From positions 1-12,921 of the forward strand of contig CAKORZ010000040.1 in the NCBI GenBank assembly GCA_934101685.1: 12,921 bases of DNA, written 5' to 3'. Positions within the stretch are counted from its first letter, which is position 1; the number at the start of each line of letters is the position of its first letter. Of the stretch, positions 5,864-12,921 are shown piece after piece. The position numbers were made by a program, and so were the translations under genes. The notes beneath the pieces were generated by a model. That model saw only the letters and a program-made list of their open reading frames with translations. It did no database searches and was not told the DNA's origin. The stretch comes from an uncultured Bacilli bacterium. Lineage in GTDB: Bacteria > Bacillota_I > Bacilli_A > RFN20 > DUOF01.

Positions 5864-6891
5864 TACTCATCCTCCTCATCATCACCATATGTAAGTTTTA
5901 ATTGATCAACTAAGAATTCCATAACTCCAATTACTTTAGCATAATCCATTCTAGTTGGCCCAACAAGAGCAATCTTTGCACCTTCTTGGCCTTTAACATT
6001 AACATCAACACTTACAACGCTAATATCATCTAATTCATCATTAACACCAATTTGAACATTGATTTTTTTATTATCATCACTATTTAATATAAATTTCCAT
6101 ACATTGTTACTTTCAATAAGTTTAACCATCTTTTTAAGTTTATCAATATTGTTAGCGTACTCAGGCTGTTCAAACAAGTTTGAAGTTCCCCAAGCATTGA
6201 CCTTACTTGAATCACTCATTTGATTAAACATACTTACAAAAGCATCAATTAATAACTCATATTTTTCTATATGTAGTGATAAAACAGGTTTAAGTGCAAT
6301 CATCTTTTCTACTAGTCCATATAAAGGTGTGCCTTTTAATCTCTCATTAAGAATTTCAACACATTTTTCTACATCATCTGGATTAACTCCATTAGGTATA
6401 TTGAATGTTTTGTGTTCTACATGACCATTGCTAGTAATAAGTACACATACTGCACTATTATTGCTAATTGGAATAAGTTGTATCTTAGCTAACCTTTCTC
6501 CAAGTTCATCAGGTCCTAACATAATAGATGTAAGAGATGTCATCTCACTCAAAATAGCACAACTATGTCTAAGTACATCACTTACTTGAGTTGACTTATC
6601 ATTTAATACTGTTTTAAGTTTAAATAGTTTATCTTCATTTAAGTTTTCATCTCTTAAATGATCAATATAATAACGATATCCTTTAGCACTAGGAACTCTA
6701 CCACTTGATGTATGCGTTTTTTCAAGCATACCCATATTTTCAAGTTCCATCATATCATTTCTAATAGTAGCACTAGAATAACTTAAATTATATTGCTCTA
6801 TTAAATATTGAGAACCAACAGGTTGAGCGGTTTTAACAAACAATTCTACTATATATTTAAGAATCATTTCTTTTCTGCTAAGATTTTCCAA
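5863..6891 (-). CDS. hrcA: Heat-inducible transcription repressor HrcA
   Basis: A 342-aa repressor of class I heat-shock genes that binds CIRCE operators and is kept active by GroE in well-studied Bacilli. The N-terminal winged helix shows TAQPVGS (21-27), SYSSATIRNDM (37-47) and LEKTHTSSGRVPSAKGYRYY (56-75), all hallmark HrcA sequences. The rest is the GAF-like and dimerisation domain. The start is a TTG at 6891: it gives the N-terminal length expected for the family (about 26 residues before the conserved GS) and has GAGGTGAG just upstream. The first ATG, nine codons in, would trim the first helix. It is first in the operon and two CIRCE copies lie immediately upstream, so it represses itself together with grpE, dnaK and dnaJ. 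Confidence 0.97.
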   Translation of the reverse strand: MENLSRKEMILKYIVELFVKTAQPVGSQYLIEQYNLSYSSATIRNDMMELENMGMLEKTHTSSGRVPSAKGYRYYIDHLRDENLNEDKLFKLKTVLNDKSTQVSDVLRHSCAILSEMTSLTSIMLGPDELGERLAKIQLIPISNNSAVCVLITSNGHVEHKTFNIPNGVNPDDVEKCVEILNERLKGTPLYGLVEKMIALKPVLSLHIEKYELLIDAFVSMFNQMSDSSKVNAWGTSNLFEQPEYANNIDKLKKMVKLIESNNVWKFILNSDDNKKINVQIGVNDELDDISVVSVDVNVKGQEGAKIALVGPTRMDYAKVIGVMEFLVDQLKLTYGDDEEDE

Positions 6892-6904
6892 AATCTCACC
6901 TCTT

Positions 6905-6931
6905 TTAGCACTCCTTTTCTTTTGGTGCTAA
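6905..6931. promoter_or_regulatory. CIRCE operator, promoter-downstream copy
   Basis: TTAGCACTC-N9-TGGTGCTAA. The left half matches the CIRCE consensus (TTAGCACTC-N9-GAGTGCTAA) perfectly and the right half at seven of nine. It covers the predicted transcription start (about 6930) and the 5' end of the hrcA transcript, ending 13 bp before the TTG start. Confidence 0.93.
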
Positions 6932-6935
6932 TTAT

Positions 6936-6963
6936 AGTATACACTCTTTTTTAGCACTGTCAA
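6936..6963 (-). promoter_or_regulatory. Sigma-A promoter of the hrcA-grpE-dnaK-dnaJ operon
   Basis: On the minus strand a perfect TTGACA (6963-6958), a 16-nt spacer and TATACT (6941-6936). The -35 box lies inside the upstream CIRCE and the start site inside the downstream CIRCE. Further upstream (6978-7001) are A- and T-tracts that could act as an UP element, though they coincide with the T-run of the hydrolase terminator. Confidence 0.8.
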
Positions 6964-6977
6964 CATAATATTGCTAA
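6951..6977. promoter_or_regulatory. Second CIRCE operator, overlapping the -35 box
   Basis: TTAGCACTG-N9-TATTGCTAA: eight of nine matches on the left half and seven of nine on the right, with the 9-nt spacing kept. It overlaps TTGACA. The centres of the two CIRCE copies are 46 bp apart, roughly four to four and a half helical turns. Confidence 0.75.
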
Positions 6978-6994
6978 TTTTTAAAAATTTTTAT

Positions 6995-7027
6995 AAAAAA
7001 AAGAACTGCAACATAAATTACAGTTCT
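6995..7027 (-). terminator. Terminator of the alpha/beta hydrolase gene
   Basis: On the minus strand AGAACTGTAA pairs with TTGCAGTTCT (ten pairs, one U-G) across a 6-nt loop, followed by seven or eight T. It separates this gene from the hrcA promoter downstream on the same strand. Confidence 0.85.
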
Positions 7028-7036
7028 ATACACTAA

Positions 7037-9091
7037 TTAATATATAAATATATTATAACATTGCACTTCCACCAGTAACAATCCAACAAGCAAGCATAGC
7101 CACAACAAATGCACCTGTATAAATATTACCAGTTTTTCTATATAGATAAGTACATTTGATAGGACAATAAAACAAACTGCATATTTAATACCTTTTTCCA
7201 TAAAAAATGGTACAAATACAATCATTAAAGACATAAATGGTCCACCAAATGTAGAACTAAACAATAAATCTGCTCCAGGTCCTATATTAGCAAAGAAAGG
7301 AATATATTCGATTAATATAATTAGTAATATGCCACCTGCCATACATAAAGCATTTCTCCATAAACAAGATAAGAATCCTTTAATGCCAGGTTTATTAGCA
7401 TACTCATTTCTCATTTGTGCAAATATTTTTGAATTATTTAAAACAAAGAATAATGCAAAAATAGGAATGTATACTAAAAATTGTAAAAATCTAGCACCAG
7501 TAAATGATTTAAAGAAAGGCCAAATGTATCTAAAATCTAACATAAATATTGCTTCACATAATAATACTAATAAATACATAAAGGCAACCATAACAAATGC
7601 AAGTAAAGCAGACTTACCACATAATTTCCAATCTATTTTATTTTTCTTAGTTTCTCCTTCTTCATTAGCTAAGCCTAAATCCACATAATCCATAGGATCC
7701 TCAGTTTTCTTAGATTTAACATAAGGAATAATTGTAGTAATTAACATAACAGCAATTAAGAACAAATACCAAGCAAGAAAACCATTTCCTATAGTCATTC
7801 TAAATACAGTAGTATCTGGAAGTGGTAATAATCCATGTCCAAGTTGAGTAAGGAAAGGATATGTTAATCCAGATATTAATATTGTAATAATTGCTCCTTT
7901 CCACCATTTCCATCCCTTTTTAACTCTTTTTTCTCTATTTGGTACATTGCTTCTAACAGATTTAAAGAATGGAATTTCAGTTACAAGTAACATAACAGGC
8001 ATCATAGAAGCAATACCTGCTAGTGTAGCAATAAGAACTAAAACTTCTTTATAATGAAACACTAAGTTTGTAGATTTTAAGTTAGTTTCAATACCAATAG
8101 CATTAGTTAGCCAATCAATAGCAGTACTCAAGCCATGAGAATTATGAGTAGTTAATCTATGATTAGTATATAAAAGTTCTATTCTTCTAGCACTACCATC
8201 ATTAAAATTACCATATGTAGTATTCCATTTAGCCTCATCAGCACTTACACCTAAAAATTCAGTTCTTAACTCGCTAGTTAATAATTCATCATCTACAACA
8301 TTTTCATAATCCCTAAAATAACTAAATTCGTCATATTTAGCTTGTAACAACAAAACATTATTAAATTTTATAGAATTAGAATCATAAGCACTATTTCTAA
8401 ATAATTCGCCACATTGCAAAACAACAGCTTTTGGAGCAATTGATTGACCACTAAATGCAGCAGCAACACTCCAGCTAGCCCATGTTCCCATTGAATGTCC
8501 ACTTACAGCCATATTAGTATTATCTACATATTCAAGTGTAGACAAATAAGAATAAGCTAAAGCACCACCCATAGAACTATCTTTTATTGAATTTCCGTCA
8601 TTATCTTTTGAATACTTATCAATAAAGAAAGTTAAATTAGAGAAATTCATTAAAACTTTATAACGTTTTTGACCACCTATTTCAACATAACTTTCTCCAT
8701 CAACATCATTACCATAGTTTACAGTAACCTTATGATTTACATAACCTCTTTCAATCATACTTACACTTGTAGAACCATGTCCATATTCATCAAGCGCTAA
8801 TACTACTACACCTCTACGAGCAAGTTCAATTGCATAAGCAGCACTTGTTTCATGATCATTTTGATAACCATGAAGCATTAACACAGCAGGTGCTTTGTTA
8901 GTAACACTTGCACTTTTTGGAACATAAAGTTTATAAGTTAAAGCTTTATTGTCCATCGTTTCAATATGTCCCATTTCTACTTTTACATTTCCACCATTAT
9001 TTTGAATGGCATTTGCGCCAATCATACACGCAAAAACAAGTACAAGTAAAGATGCTAGCCATATCAAAGGTTTAAGCCATCTCTTCTTCAT
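7037..9091 (-). CDS. Membrane-anchored alpha/beta hydrolase with polytopic membrane domain; C-terminus apparently frameshifted
   Basis: The 684-aa reading starts with a signal-anchor helix (about 8-29), then an extracytoplasmic alpha/beta hydrolase domain (about 38-330). It has the oxyanion-type LMLHGY (71-76), nucleophile elbow GHSMG with Ser200, probable acid Asp254 (AKYDEF) and probable base His319 (THNSHG). From about 346 there are eight or so membrane helices (for example 346-371, 398-415, 437-457, 492-515, 535-551, 579-600). The substrate is unknown; an ester- or peptide-type bond is likely from the triad. The ribosome site GAGGGG sits 6 nt before the ATG. After Tyr650 the frame seems wrong: the next frame reads YRKTGNIYTGAFV and ends WIVTGGSAML at a TAA at 7055-7053, a far more natural end. 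Removing one TA from TATATA (7139-7144), or adding one A to the A-run at 7137-7133, restores it to about 678 aa. This may be a sequencing error or a real mutation. Confidence 0.85.
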   Translation of the reverse strand: MKKRWLKPLIWLASLLVLVFACMIGANAIQNNGGNVKVEMGHIETMDNKALTYKLYVPKSASVTNKAPAVLMLHGYQNDHETSAAYAIELARRGVVVLALDEYGHGSTSVSMIERGYVNHKVTVNYGNDVDGESYVEIGGQKRYKVLMNFSNLTFFIDKYSKDNDGNSIKDSSMGGALAYSYLSTLEYVDNTNMAVSGHSMGTWASWSVAAAFSGQSIAPKAVVLQCGELFRNSAYDSNSIKFNNVLLLQAKYDEFSYFRDYENVVDDELLTSELRTEFLGVSADEAKWNTTYGNFNDGSARRIELLYTNHRLTTHNSHGLSTAIDWLTNAIGIETNLKSTNLVFHYKEVLVLIATLAGIASMMPVMLLVTEIPFFKSVRSNVPNREKRVKKGWKWWKGAIITILISGLTYPFLTQLGHGLLPLPDTTVFRMTIGNGFLAWYLFLIAVMLITTIIPYVKSKKTEDPMDYVDLGLANEEGETKKNKIDWKLCGKSALLAFVMVAFMYLLVLLCEAIFMLDFRYIWPFFKSFTGARFLQFLVYIPIFALFFVLNNSKIFAQMRNEYANKPGIKGFLSCLWRNALCMAGGILLIILIEYIPFFANIGPGADLLFSSTFGGPFMSLMIVFVPFFMEKGIKYAVCFIVLSNVLIYIEKLVIFIQVHLLWLCLLVGLLLVEVQCYNIFIY

Positions 9092-9223
9092 ATTTTTCCC
9101 CTCTCTTATAAGATATCTTTAATTATAAAGTAACATAAATTATACTTTTTTCAAAACATTGAGTTCTATTCTTTCTCATTTAATAATAAAAAGTTATAAT
9201 TTTATTGAAATGAGGAATAAAAA
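9092..9223. promoter_or_regulatory. Divergent promoter region of the hydrolase and glycerate kinase genes
   Basis: 132 bp of AT-rich DNA between two divergent start codons. For the kinase, TTCTCA (9173-9178), 16 nt, TATAAT (9195-9200) is a fair promoter, followed by GAGG (9212-9215) 8 nt before the ATG. A weaker alternative is TTGAGT (9159-9164) with AATAAT (9182-9187). On the minus strand there are two TATAAT boxes but neither has a convincing -35. The small palindrome AAGATATCTT (9110-9119) lies in the hydrolase leader. Confidence 0.4.
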
Positions 9224-10342
9224 ATGAAAAGAATAATTATTGCTTCTGACTCTTTTAAAGGGACTTTATCAAGTAGTGATATATGTGACATAGCCAAAAA
9301 TTGCATTAATGAAATATTTCCAAATTGTGAAGTAATTCAAATACCTATCGCAGATGGTGGTGAAGGTACAGTGGATTGCTTTATAAGAACTTTAAATGCT
9401 AAAAAAGTTGATATTATAGTTAATGATTCCTATATGAACAAAATAAATACCTATTATGCAATACATGATAATACTGCTTTTATTGAAGTAGCCTCCTCTT
9501 CTGGGTTACCTCAAGTAAAAGAAAATAAAAATCCTTCATTAACATCTACTTATGGCATTGGTGAGCAAATATATGACTCTATTAGTAAAGGTGCAACTAA
9601 AATAATACTAGGATTAGGAGGAAGTAGTACTAATGATGCAGGATGTGGTTGTGCTTGTGCATTAAAAACTAAATTTTATGATAAATATAATAATGAATTT
9701 ATTCCAACAGGTAAAACACTAATAAATGTAAAAAGAATAGATACAACTGAAACTAGAAAACTATTAAAAAATATAGAAATAATAGCAATGTGTGACGTTA
9801 ATAATAAAATGTATGGAAAAGATGGTGCTTCATACGTATACGCTCCTCAAAAAGGTGCAGATAAAAAAATGGTAAAAGAACTAGATAAAGGATTAAAACA
9901 TCTATCTAAAGTTATAAAAAAAGACTTACAAATTAATGTTTCTAAAATACAAGGAGCTGGAGCAGCTGGTGCTTTAGGCGCAGGGTCTATTGCATTTTTA
10001 AACGCTTCGCTTAAATCAGGAATTGATATAGTCTTAGATATAACTGGTTTCAATAATTATTTAAAAGATTGTGATTATGTTATAACAGGAGAAGGAAAAT
10101 TAGATTATCAAAGTTTTAAAGGAAAAGTAATTTCCGGAATACTAAATAGATGCAAAAAATATAATACGCCTGTTATTATAATACCTGGTTGTATAGATCT
10201 TTCTACAAAAAATATTAATATAGAAAATGTACAAGGAATTTATCCAACTATAAAAGAAGATTTACCTTTTGATATAATAAAAAAGAACGCTGCAGCTAAC
10301 TATAAAAAAACTTTAATTAATGTTTTAAATTCATTAAAGTAA
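9224..10342 (+). CDS. glxK: Glycerate kinase (GarK/GlxK family)
   Basis: A 372-aa cytoplasmic kinase that phosphorylates D-glycerate with ATP; most bacterial members of this family make 2-phosphoglycerate, but the product position cannot be read from sequence alone. Family landmarks: ASDSFKGTLSS (7-17), PIADGGEGTVDCF (41-53), the glycine-rich LGLGGSSTNDAGCGCACAL (129-147), MCDVNN (189-194), YAPQKGA (206-212), GAGAAGALGAG (244-254) and TGEGKLDYQSFKGK (288-301). Length is typical for the family. The start is set by GAGG 8 nt upstream and fits the usual N-terminus (K-I-[IV]-[IV]-A-x-D-S-F-K-G). It is divergent from the hydrolase gene and stands alone, with no glycerate or serine pathway genes beside it, so its source of glycerate is not evident here. 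A strong terminator follows directly. Confidence 0.94.
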   Translation: MKRIIIASDSFKGTLSSSDICDIAKNCINEIFPNCEVIQIPIADGGEGTVDCFIRTLNAKKVDIIVNDSYMNKINTYYAIHDNTAFIEVASSSGLPQVKENKNPSLTSTYGIGEQIYDSISKGATKIILGLGGSSTNDAGCGCACALKTKFYDKYNNEFIPTGKTLINVKRIDTTETRKLLKNIEIIAMCDVNNKMYGKDGASYVYAPQKGADKKMVKELDKGLKHLSKVIKKDLQINVSKIQGAGAAGALGAGSIAFLNASLKSGIDIVLDITGFNNYLKDCDYVITGEGKLDYQSFKGKVISGILNRCKKYNTPVIIIPGCIDLSTKNINIENVQGIYPTIKEDLPFDIIKKNAAANYKKTLINVLNSLK

Positions 10343-10343
10343 T

Positions 10344-10382
10344 AAAAAAGAGATTCTCTTCATCATAAAGAATCTCTTTTTT
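10344..10382. terminator. Bidirectional terminator between glycerate kinase and the repeat protein gene
   Basis: AAAAAAGAGATTCT (10344-10357) pairs perfectly over 14 bp with AGAATCTCTTTTTT (10369-10382), with an 11-nt loop. The outer A/T pairs provide a U-tract on either strand, so it serves both convergent genes. Confidence 0.88.
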
Positions 10383-10393
10383 TAATATTTATT

Positions 10394-12921
10394 TTATTGT
10401 ACAGTGAATGAATTCGTATAAGCATTAATTGTAATAGTTTTATCTTTTGTTTTTATAACATATTCACTATCAGTCATCGATACAACACTAAATACTCCAT
10501 CTTCATTTAAATCATTTTCTTTTAAATGCAATTTATATGTACCGTTTGTATTTAGTTTTAATGAATCATATGTTAAAACTCCTTCATTTAAATAAAAGTT
10601 ATTATATGTACCATAAATTTCCTTCAATAAATCAGTATTAATCAATGCTGAACTATTAAATAAAGTATAATTTTCAACAATATTACTCCATTCATTTGTT
10701 TCTTCATCAAAAGCATTAATAGATACATCTACTGTTCCATCAGTTAAAATTTTATAAGAATCAATTTTGATATTTTTATTATCTATGACATTAACTTTAT
10801 TTCTTTCTGTTACATATGCACTAATTACTCCAAATTTTGTACTTACCTTATATATACGATTAGCTAGAATTGCAGTCTCTTCACCAACAATATTTAACCC
10901 TTCAGTAACATTATTTATCTTTTGAATCAACTCATTATAGAAACTTTCAAATTGACCACCATTAATTTCTATTTCAACAGGTATAGAATAATTATATGAA
11001 GATTCAGCAACTAAAGCAGAACCAGTAGGATAAAATCCACCTGTATACTCAACAAAATTCAATTTTTTCCCATCAGCTATAATTCTAGTATTAGTAAACT
11101 TTGTTTTTCCTCCCTTTATATAAACCCCAGTTGGACCATAAAATTCACAATTTGTAAATTCGTTAGTATTATTAGCAGGTAAAAATGCACCAGCACCTAA
11201 TTTTTTTGCTTCAATTTTAGCTTTTTTTACTGATTCATCGTCAGAATCAATAAGCTTTTCAAAATCATCAACTGTAATTTCATCATTACGATAAATGGCA
11301 ATAAATTTAGAATTATTAGCTTTTATATCAGCATTGTACCATGTAGCAGTAGTAGCAAGACCATATACAGTACCATAACTAGTAACATTCTCTATATTTA
11401 ATGTCAACTTACCAAACCTTTTATCGTTATCGCCATATCCACCGCCAAAAACACTAATACCTGCTTCATTATATGAGGTTTCATTATATAAACTAGAACC
11501 AATAGTTCCATTCTTTATAGTAATATTTACATCATATTCATTATTACTTTCTACACTAAATATTCTTTCTAATACTACATTTTCATCAGGAGTAATACTA
11601 AAGCCATTTAAATCAATAATCATATTTTCCTTATCCAAAACAGCCAAATATCTACCTGATGTAACTTTAATGTCATCTATAAGTCTAATTTTAGAAACAC
11701 CTAAAGATAATAATTCTTTAAATTCTTCTTCGCTAGAGCAAGCATAGTATATATCATTAGGGATAACATTTTTAATTGTTCTAGAAATAGATGAACCATC
11801 TGACATTATAAATTTATAAGTTGTATTAATTCCCCATTTATCAGAAACAATACTAACATCAACAACAGTTAATCCGTCTTTTCCATCTTTTCCATTCTCT
11901 CCATTAATGCCATCTTTTCCATCTTTTCCATCTTTCCCATCTTCACCTTTGAGATTAGAAAAATCAAATAAAAGAATCCATTCTTCTGAATCATCATCCG
12001 TCTTATATCTCCACATAATCGTATTATTTTCAGTTTTAAATTCTACTTCTCTACCATCTTTTCCATTCTCTCCATCAACTCCATTAACACCATCTATTCC
12101 ATCTTTCCCAGAATTTCCTTTAAGAGAATCTAAATCAACCAAATTTTGCCATTCTTCTGAATCATCATCTGTTTTATATCTCCACTGTATATACATATCA
12201 TTTTTTCTAAACTCTACTTCTCTACCATCACTACCATTTAAGCCATCAGTTCCCTTTTCACCTGTTTCACCTTTTTCACCTGTTTGACCCGTTAAATTGC
12301 ATTTAAATATCCATTCACCTAATTCATTCATAGAGTAAATATTATTAGTTGAAATATCCATATATACATCGCCAAAAATTCCTTCTGTATCATCAGTAGG
12401 TTTAGAATTTCCAAATATCCATGTAGCACCTTTTTTACCCTCTTCACCTTTAGAACCAGTACCACCTTTTAAATTACATAACCATTTCCATCCTACTTCT
12501 GCATCTTTTGTAAACACATCATAAGTATTTGTATTCAAATAAAAGTCTCCAACGTTACCTTTTGTATTCTCACTAGGATCCACTTTACCATATAACCATA
12601 TAGCACCATTAGTGCCATCTACTCCATCAATTCCCTTTAATGTAGATAAATCAACCAAGTTCTTCCAAGAATCACTATTATCAGATGTTTTATATCTCCA
12701 TTGTATATAATTATCAAAAGTTCTAAATTCTACATCTCTACCATCAGTTCCATTAACACCATTAGTGCCATCCTCTATAATAGTAATTAATTTCCAAATA
12801 TTAGCTTCCTTTTTAAAGATTTTTTTGCTTTCACTATTATAATAAAAGTCTCCATTATTACCCATGTTTTCTTCAGGATCAGTTACCCCACTAAACCATG
12901 TTGAACCATTCTCACCAGGAT
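10394..12921 (-). CDS. Large modular, probably surface-exposed protein with collagen-like linkers, repeated domains and a beta-helix (5' end outside the window)
   Basis: The frame stays open to the right edge, 18 further codons beyond the first in-window ATG at 12865, so about 841 residues of the C-terminal part are seen and the N-terminus, including any signal peptide, is missing. Residue numbers count from that ATG. Residues 1-331 alternate Gly-X-Y stretches (rich in GKDG, GENG, GTNG) with two repeated modules: G-x-x-W-x-x-G with GxxGDxY (three copies) and G-R-[DE]-V-E-F with [IM]-x-W-R-Y-K-T (three copies). About 380-650 looks like a right-handed beta-helix, with repeated short strands such as MIIDLNGFSI, ITIKNGTIG and TKFTNTRI. 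A beta-rich end module (about 660-823) stops at SFTVQ. There is no LPXTG motif, hydrophobic anchor or other wall-attachment signal at the C-terminus. Such architecture occurs in adhesins and in phage receptor-binding proteins; no phage genes are near, so a cell-surface protein is the better guess. Exact function unknown. Confidence 0.8.
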   Translation of the reverse strand, partial: PGENGSTWFSGVTDPEENMGNNGDFYYNSESKKIFKKEANIWKLITIIEDGTNGVNGTDGRDVEFRTFDNYIQWRYKTSDNSDSWKNLVDLSTLKGIDGVDGTNGAIWLYGKVDPSENTKGNVGDFYLNTNTYDVFTKDAEVGWKWLCNLKGGTGSKGEEGKKGATWIFGNSKPTDDTEGIFGDVYMDISTNNIYSMNELGEWIFKCNLTGQTGEKGETGEKGTDGLNGSDGREVEFRKNDMYIQWRYKTDDDSEEWQNLVDLDSLKGNSGKDGIDGVNGVDGENGKDGREVEFKTENNTIMWRYKTDDDSEEWILLFDFSNLKGEDGKDGKDGKDGINGENGKDGKDGLTVVDVSIVSDKWGINTTYKFIMSDGSSISRTIKNVIPNDIYYACSSEEEFKELLSLGVSKIRLIDDIKVTSGRYLAVLDKENMIIDLNGFSITPDENVVLERIFSVESNNEYDVNITIKNGTIGSSLYNETSYNEAGISVFGGGYGDNDKRFGKLTLNIENVTSYGTVYGLATTATWYNADIKANNSKFIAIYRNDEITVDDFEKLIDSDDESVKKAKIEAKKLGAGAFLPANNTNEFTNCEFYGPTGVYIKGGKTKFTNTRIIADGKKLNFVEYTGGFYPTGSALVAESSYNYSIPVEIEINGGQFESFYNELIQKINNVTEGLNIVGEETAILANRIYKVSTKFGVISAYVTERNKVNVIDNKNIKIDSYKILTDGTVDVSINAFDEETNEWSNIVENYTLFNSSALINTDLLKEIYGTYNNFYLNEGVLTYDSLKLNTNGTYKLHLKENDLNEDGVFSVVSMTDSEYVIKTKDKTITINAYTNSFTVQ
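11881..11948 (-). repeat. Collagen-like Gly-X-Y tract
   Basis: The longest uninterrupted triplet run in the repeat protein: glycine at every third residue from 307 to 331, mostly as G-K-D with G-I-N and G-E-N. The DNA is a chain of near-identical 9-bp units (ccatctttt on the plus strand), prone to slippage. A second tract of seven triplets lies at residues 250-271 and a third at 193-214. Confidence 0.8.
11945..12052 (-). repeat. REVEF/WRYK module, third copy
   Basis: Residues 272-307: REVEF start, MWRYKTDDDSEEW core, SNLKG end. It is separated from the second copy by 171 bp (57 codons), and the two share 21 identical bases at 11978-11998 and 12149-12169, followed by a nearly identical stretch. 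Confidence 0.85.
12116..12223 (-). repeat. REVEF/WRYK module, second copy
   Basis: Residues 215-250: REVEFRKNDMYIQWRYKT, then DDDSEEW and NLVDLDSLKG. The protein core is almost identical to the third copy, and the ends match the first copy (NLVDLSTLKG). Confidence 0.85.
12287..12430 (-). repeat. GxxGDxY module, third copy
   Basis: Residues 146-193: GATWIFG, then P-T-D-D-T-E-G-I-F-G-D-V-Y, then GEWIFKCNLTG. Same layout as the copy 177 bp upstream in the gene. Confidence 0.8.
12464..12607 (-). repeat. GxxGDxY module, second copy
   Basis: Residues 87-134: GAIWLYG, then P-S-E-N-T-K-G-N-V-G-D-F-Y, then GWKWLCNLKG. Same length (48 residues) as the third copy. Confidence 0.8.
12632..12739 (-). repeat. 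REVEF/WRYK module, first copy
   Basis: Residues 43-78: RDVEF start, YIQWRYKTSDNSDSW core, NLVDLSTLKG end. It is the most diverged of the three copies (RDVEF, DNSDSW). Confidence 0.85.
12767..12907 (-). repeat. GxxGDxY module, first visible copy
   Basis: GSTWFSG, then P-E-E-N-M-G-N-N-G-D-F-Y, then NIWKLITII. It spans the first in-window ATG (12865), which shows that ATG is internal and not the real start. PGENG precedes it, so a further Gly-X-Y linker continues off the window. Confidence 0.8.

Noticed and set aside
6865..6867. ATG at codon 9 of hrcA as an alternative start
   Set aside because: It would remove part of the first DNA-binding helix; the upstream TTG has a good ribosome site and matches the family length.
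7329..7688. A 119-codon plus-strand ORF opposite the hydrolase membrane domain
   Set aside because: It lies wholly antisense to a coding region with clear membrane helices and has no supporting start signals.
9105..9119. Small palindromes CTTATAAG and AAGATATCTT upstream of the hydrolase gene, considered as an operator
   Set aside because: Short A/T palindromes are expected by chance in DNA this AT-rich; no second copy was found on the kinase side.
11881..12223. Regularly spaced near-identical DNA, considered as a CRISPR-like array
   Set aside because: The repeats are codon-phased (9 bp and 171 bp) and encode the collagen-like tract and modules; there are no unique spacers or cas genes.
11907..12287. 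A 126-codon Pro/Ser/Phe-rich plus-strand ORF
   Set aside because: Its composition is the reverse complement of the Gly-X-Y repeats on the minus strand, so it is a shadow.

Overview
The window looks like the chromosome of a low-GC Gram-positive bacterium (Bacillota, class Bacilli or a Mollicutes-related gut lineage). The evidence is strong AT richness throughout, a hrcA-grpE-dnaK-dnaJ heat-shock operon with CIRCE operators, and a DnaK of the Gram-positive type. The tRNA-His has an encoded CCA. Every stop codon I could read is TAA, and tryptophan is encoded by TGG with no in-frame TGA needed, so the standard bacterial code fits. I cannot name the species.

Layout from left to right. Positions 1-1346 (minus strand) hold hisS, followed 1 nt later by what looks like the first eight codons of truB, cut by the window edge. 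Positions 1347-1601 are a divergent control region. Its minus side carries a possible 19-codon leader ORF and an inverted repeat ahead of hisS; its plus side carries a tRNA promoter. tRNA-His (1602-1679, plus), its terminator, and a small GtrA-family membrane protein gene (1744-2172, plus) follow. A good promoter for the GtrA gene overlaps the tRNA terminator.

Positions 2216-6977 (minus strand) form the chaperone operon hrcA-grpE-dnaK-dnaJ. HrcA is the repressor, and two CIRCE copies bracket the promoter. hrcA/grpE overlap and grpE/dnaK nearly abut. An intercistronic hairpin separates dnaK from dnaJ, and a bidirectional terminator closes the operon against the GtrA gene. DnaK, DnaJ and GrpE form one folding machine, and the operon should respond to loss of HrcA activity under stress.

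Positions 7037-9091 (minus strand) encode a membrane-anchored alpha/beta hydrolase fused to a polytopic membrane domain. Its last 34 codons appear to be in the wrong frame. A divergent glycerate kinase gene (9224-10342, plus) follows. From 10394 to the right edge (minus strand) is the 3' part of a large modular, probably surface-exposed protein: collagen-like Gly-X-Y linkers, two kinds of repeated small domain, a probable beta-helix and a C-terminal module. The two face each other across a second bidirectional terminator.

Most of the window is ordinary housekeeping. I do not see a clear new defence or mobile system. The observations most worth checking are the hydrolase frameshift, the hisS leader ORF with its inverted repeat, the two CIRCE operators, the promoter nested in the tRNA terminator, and the modular repeat protein.
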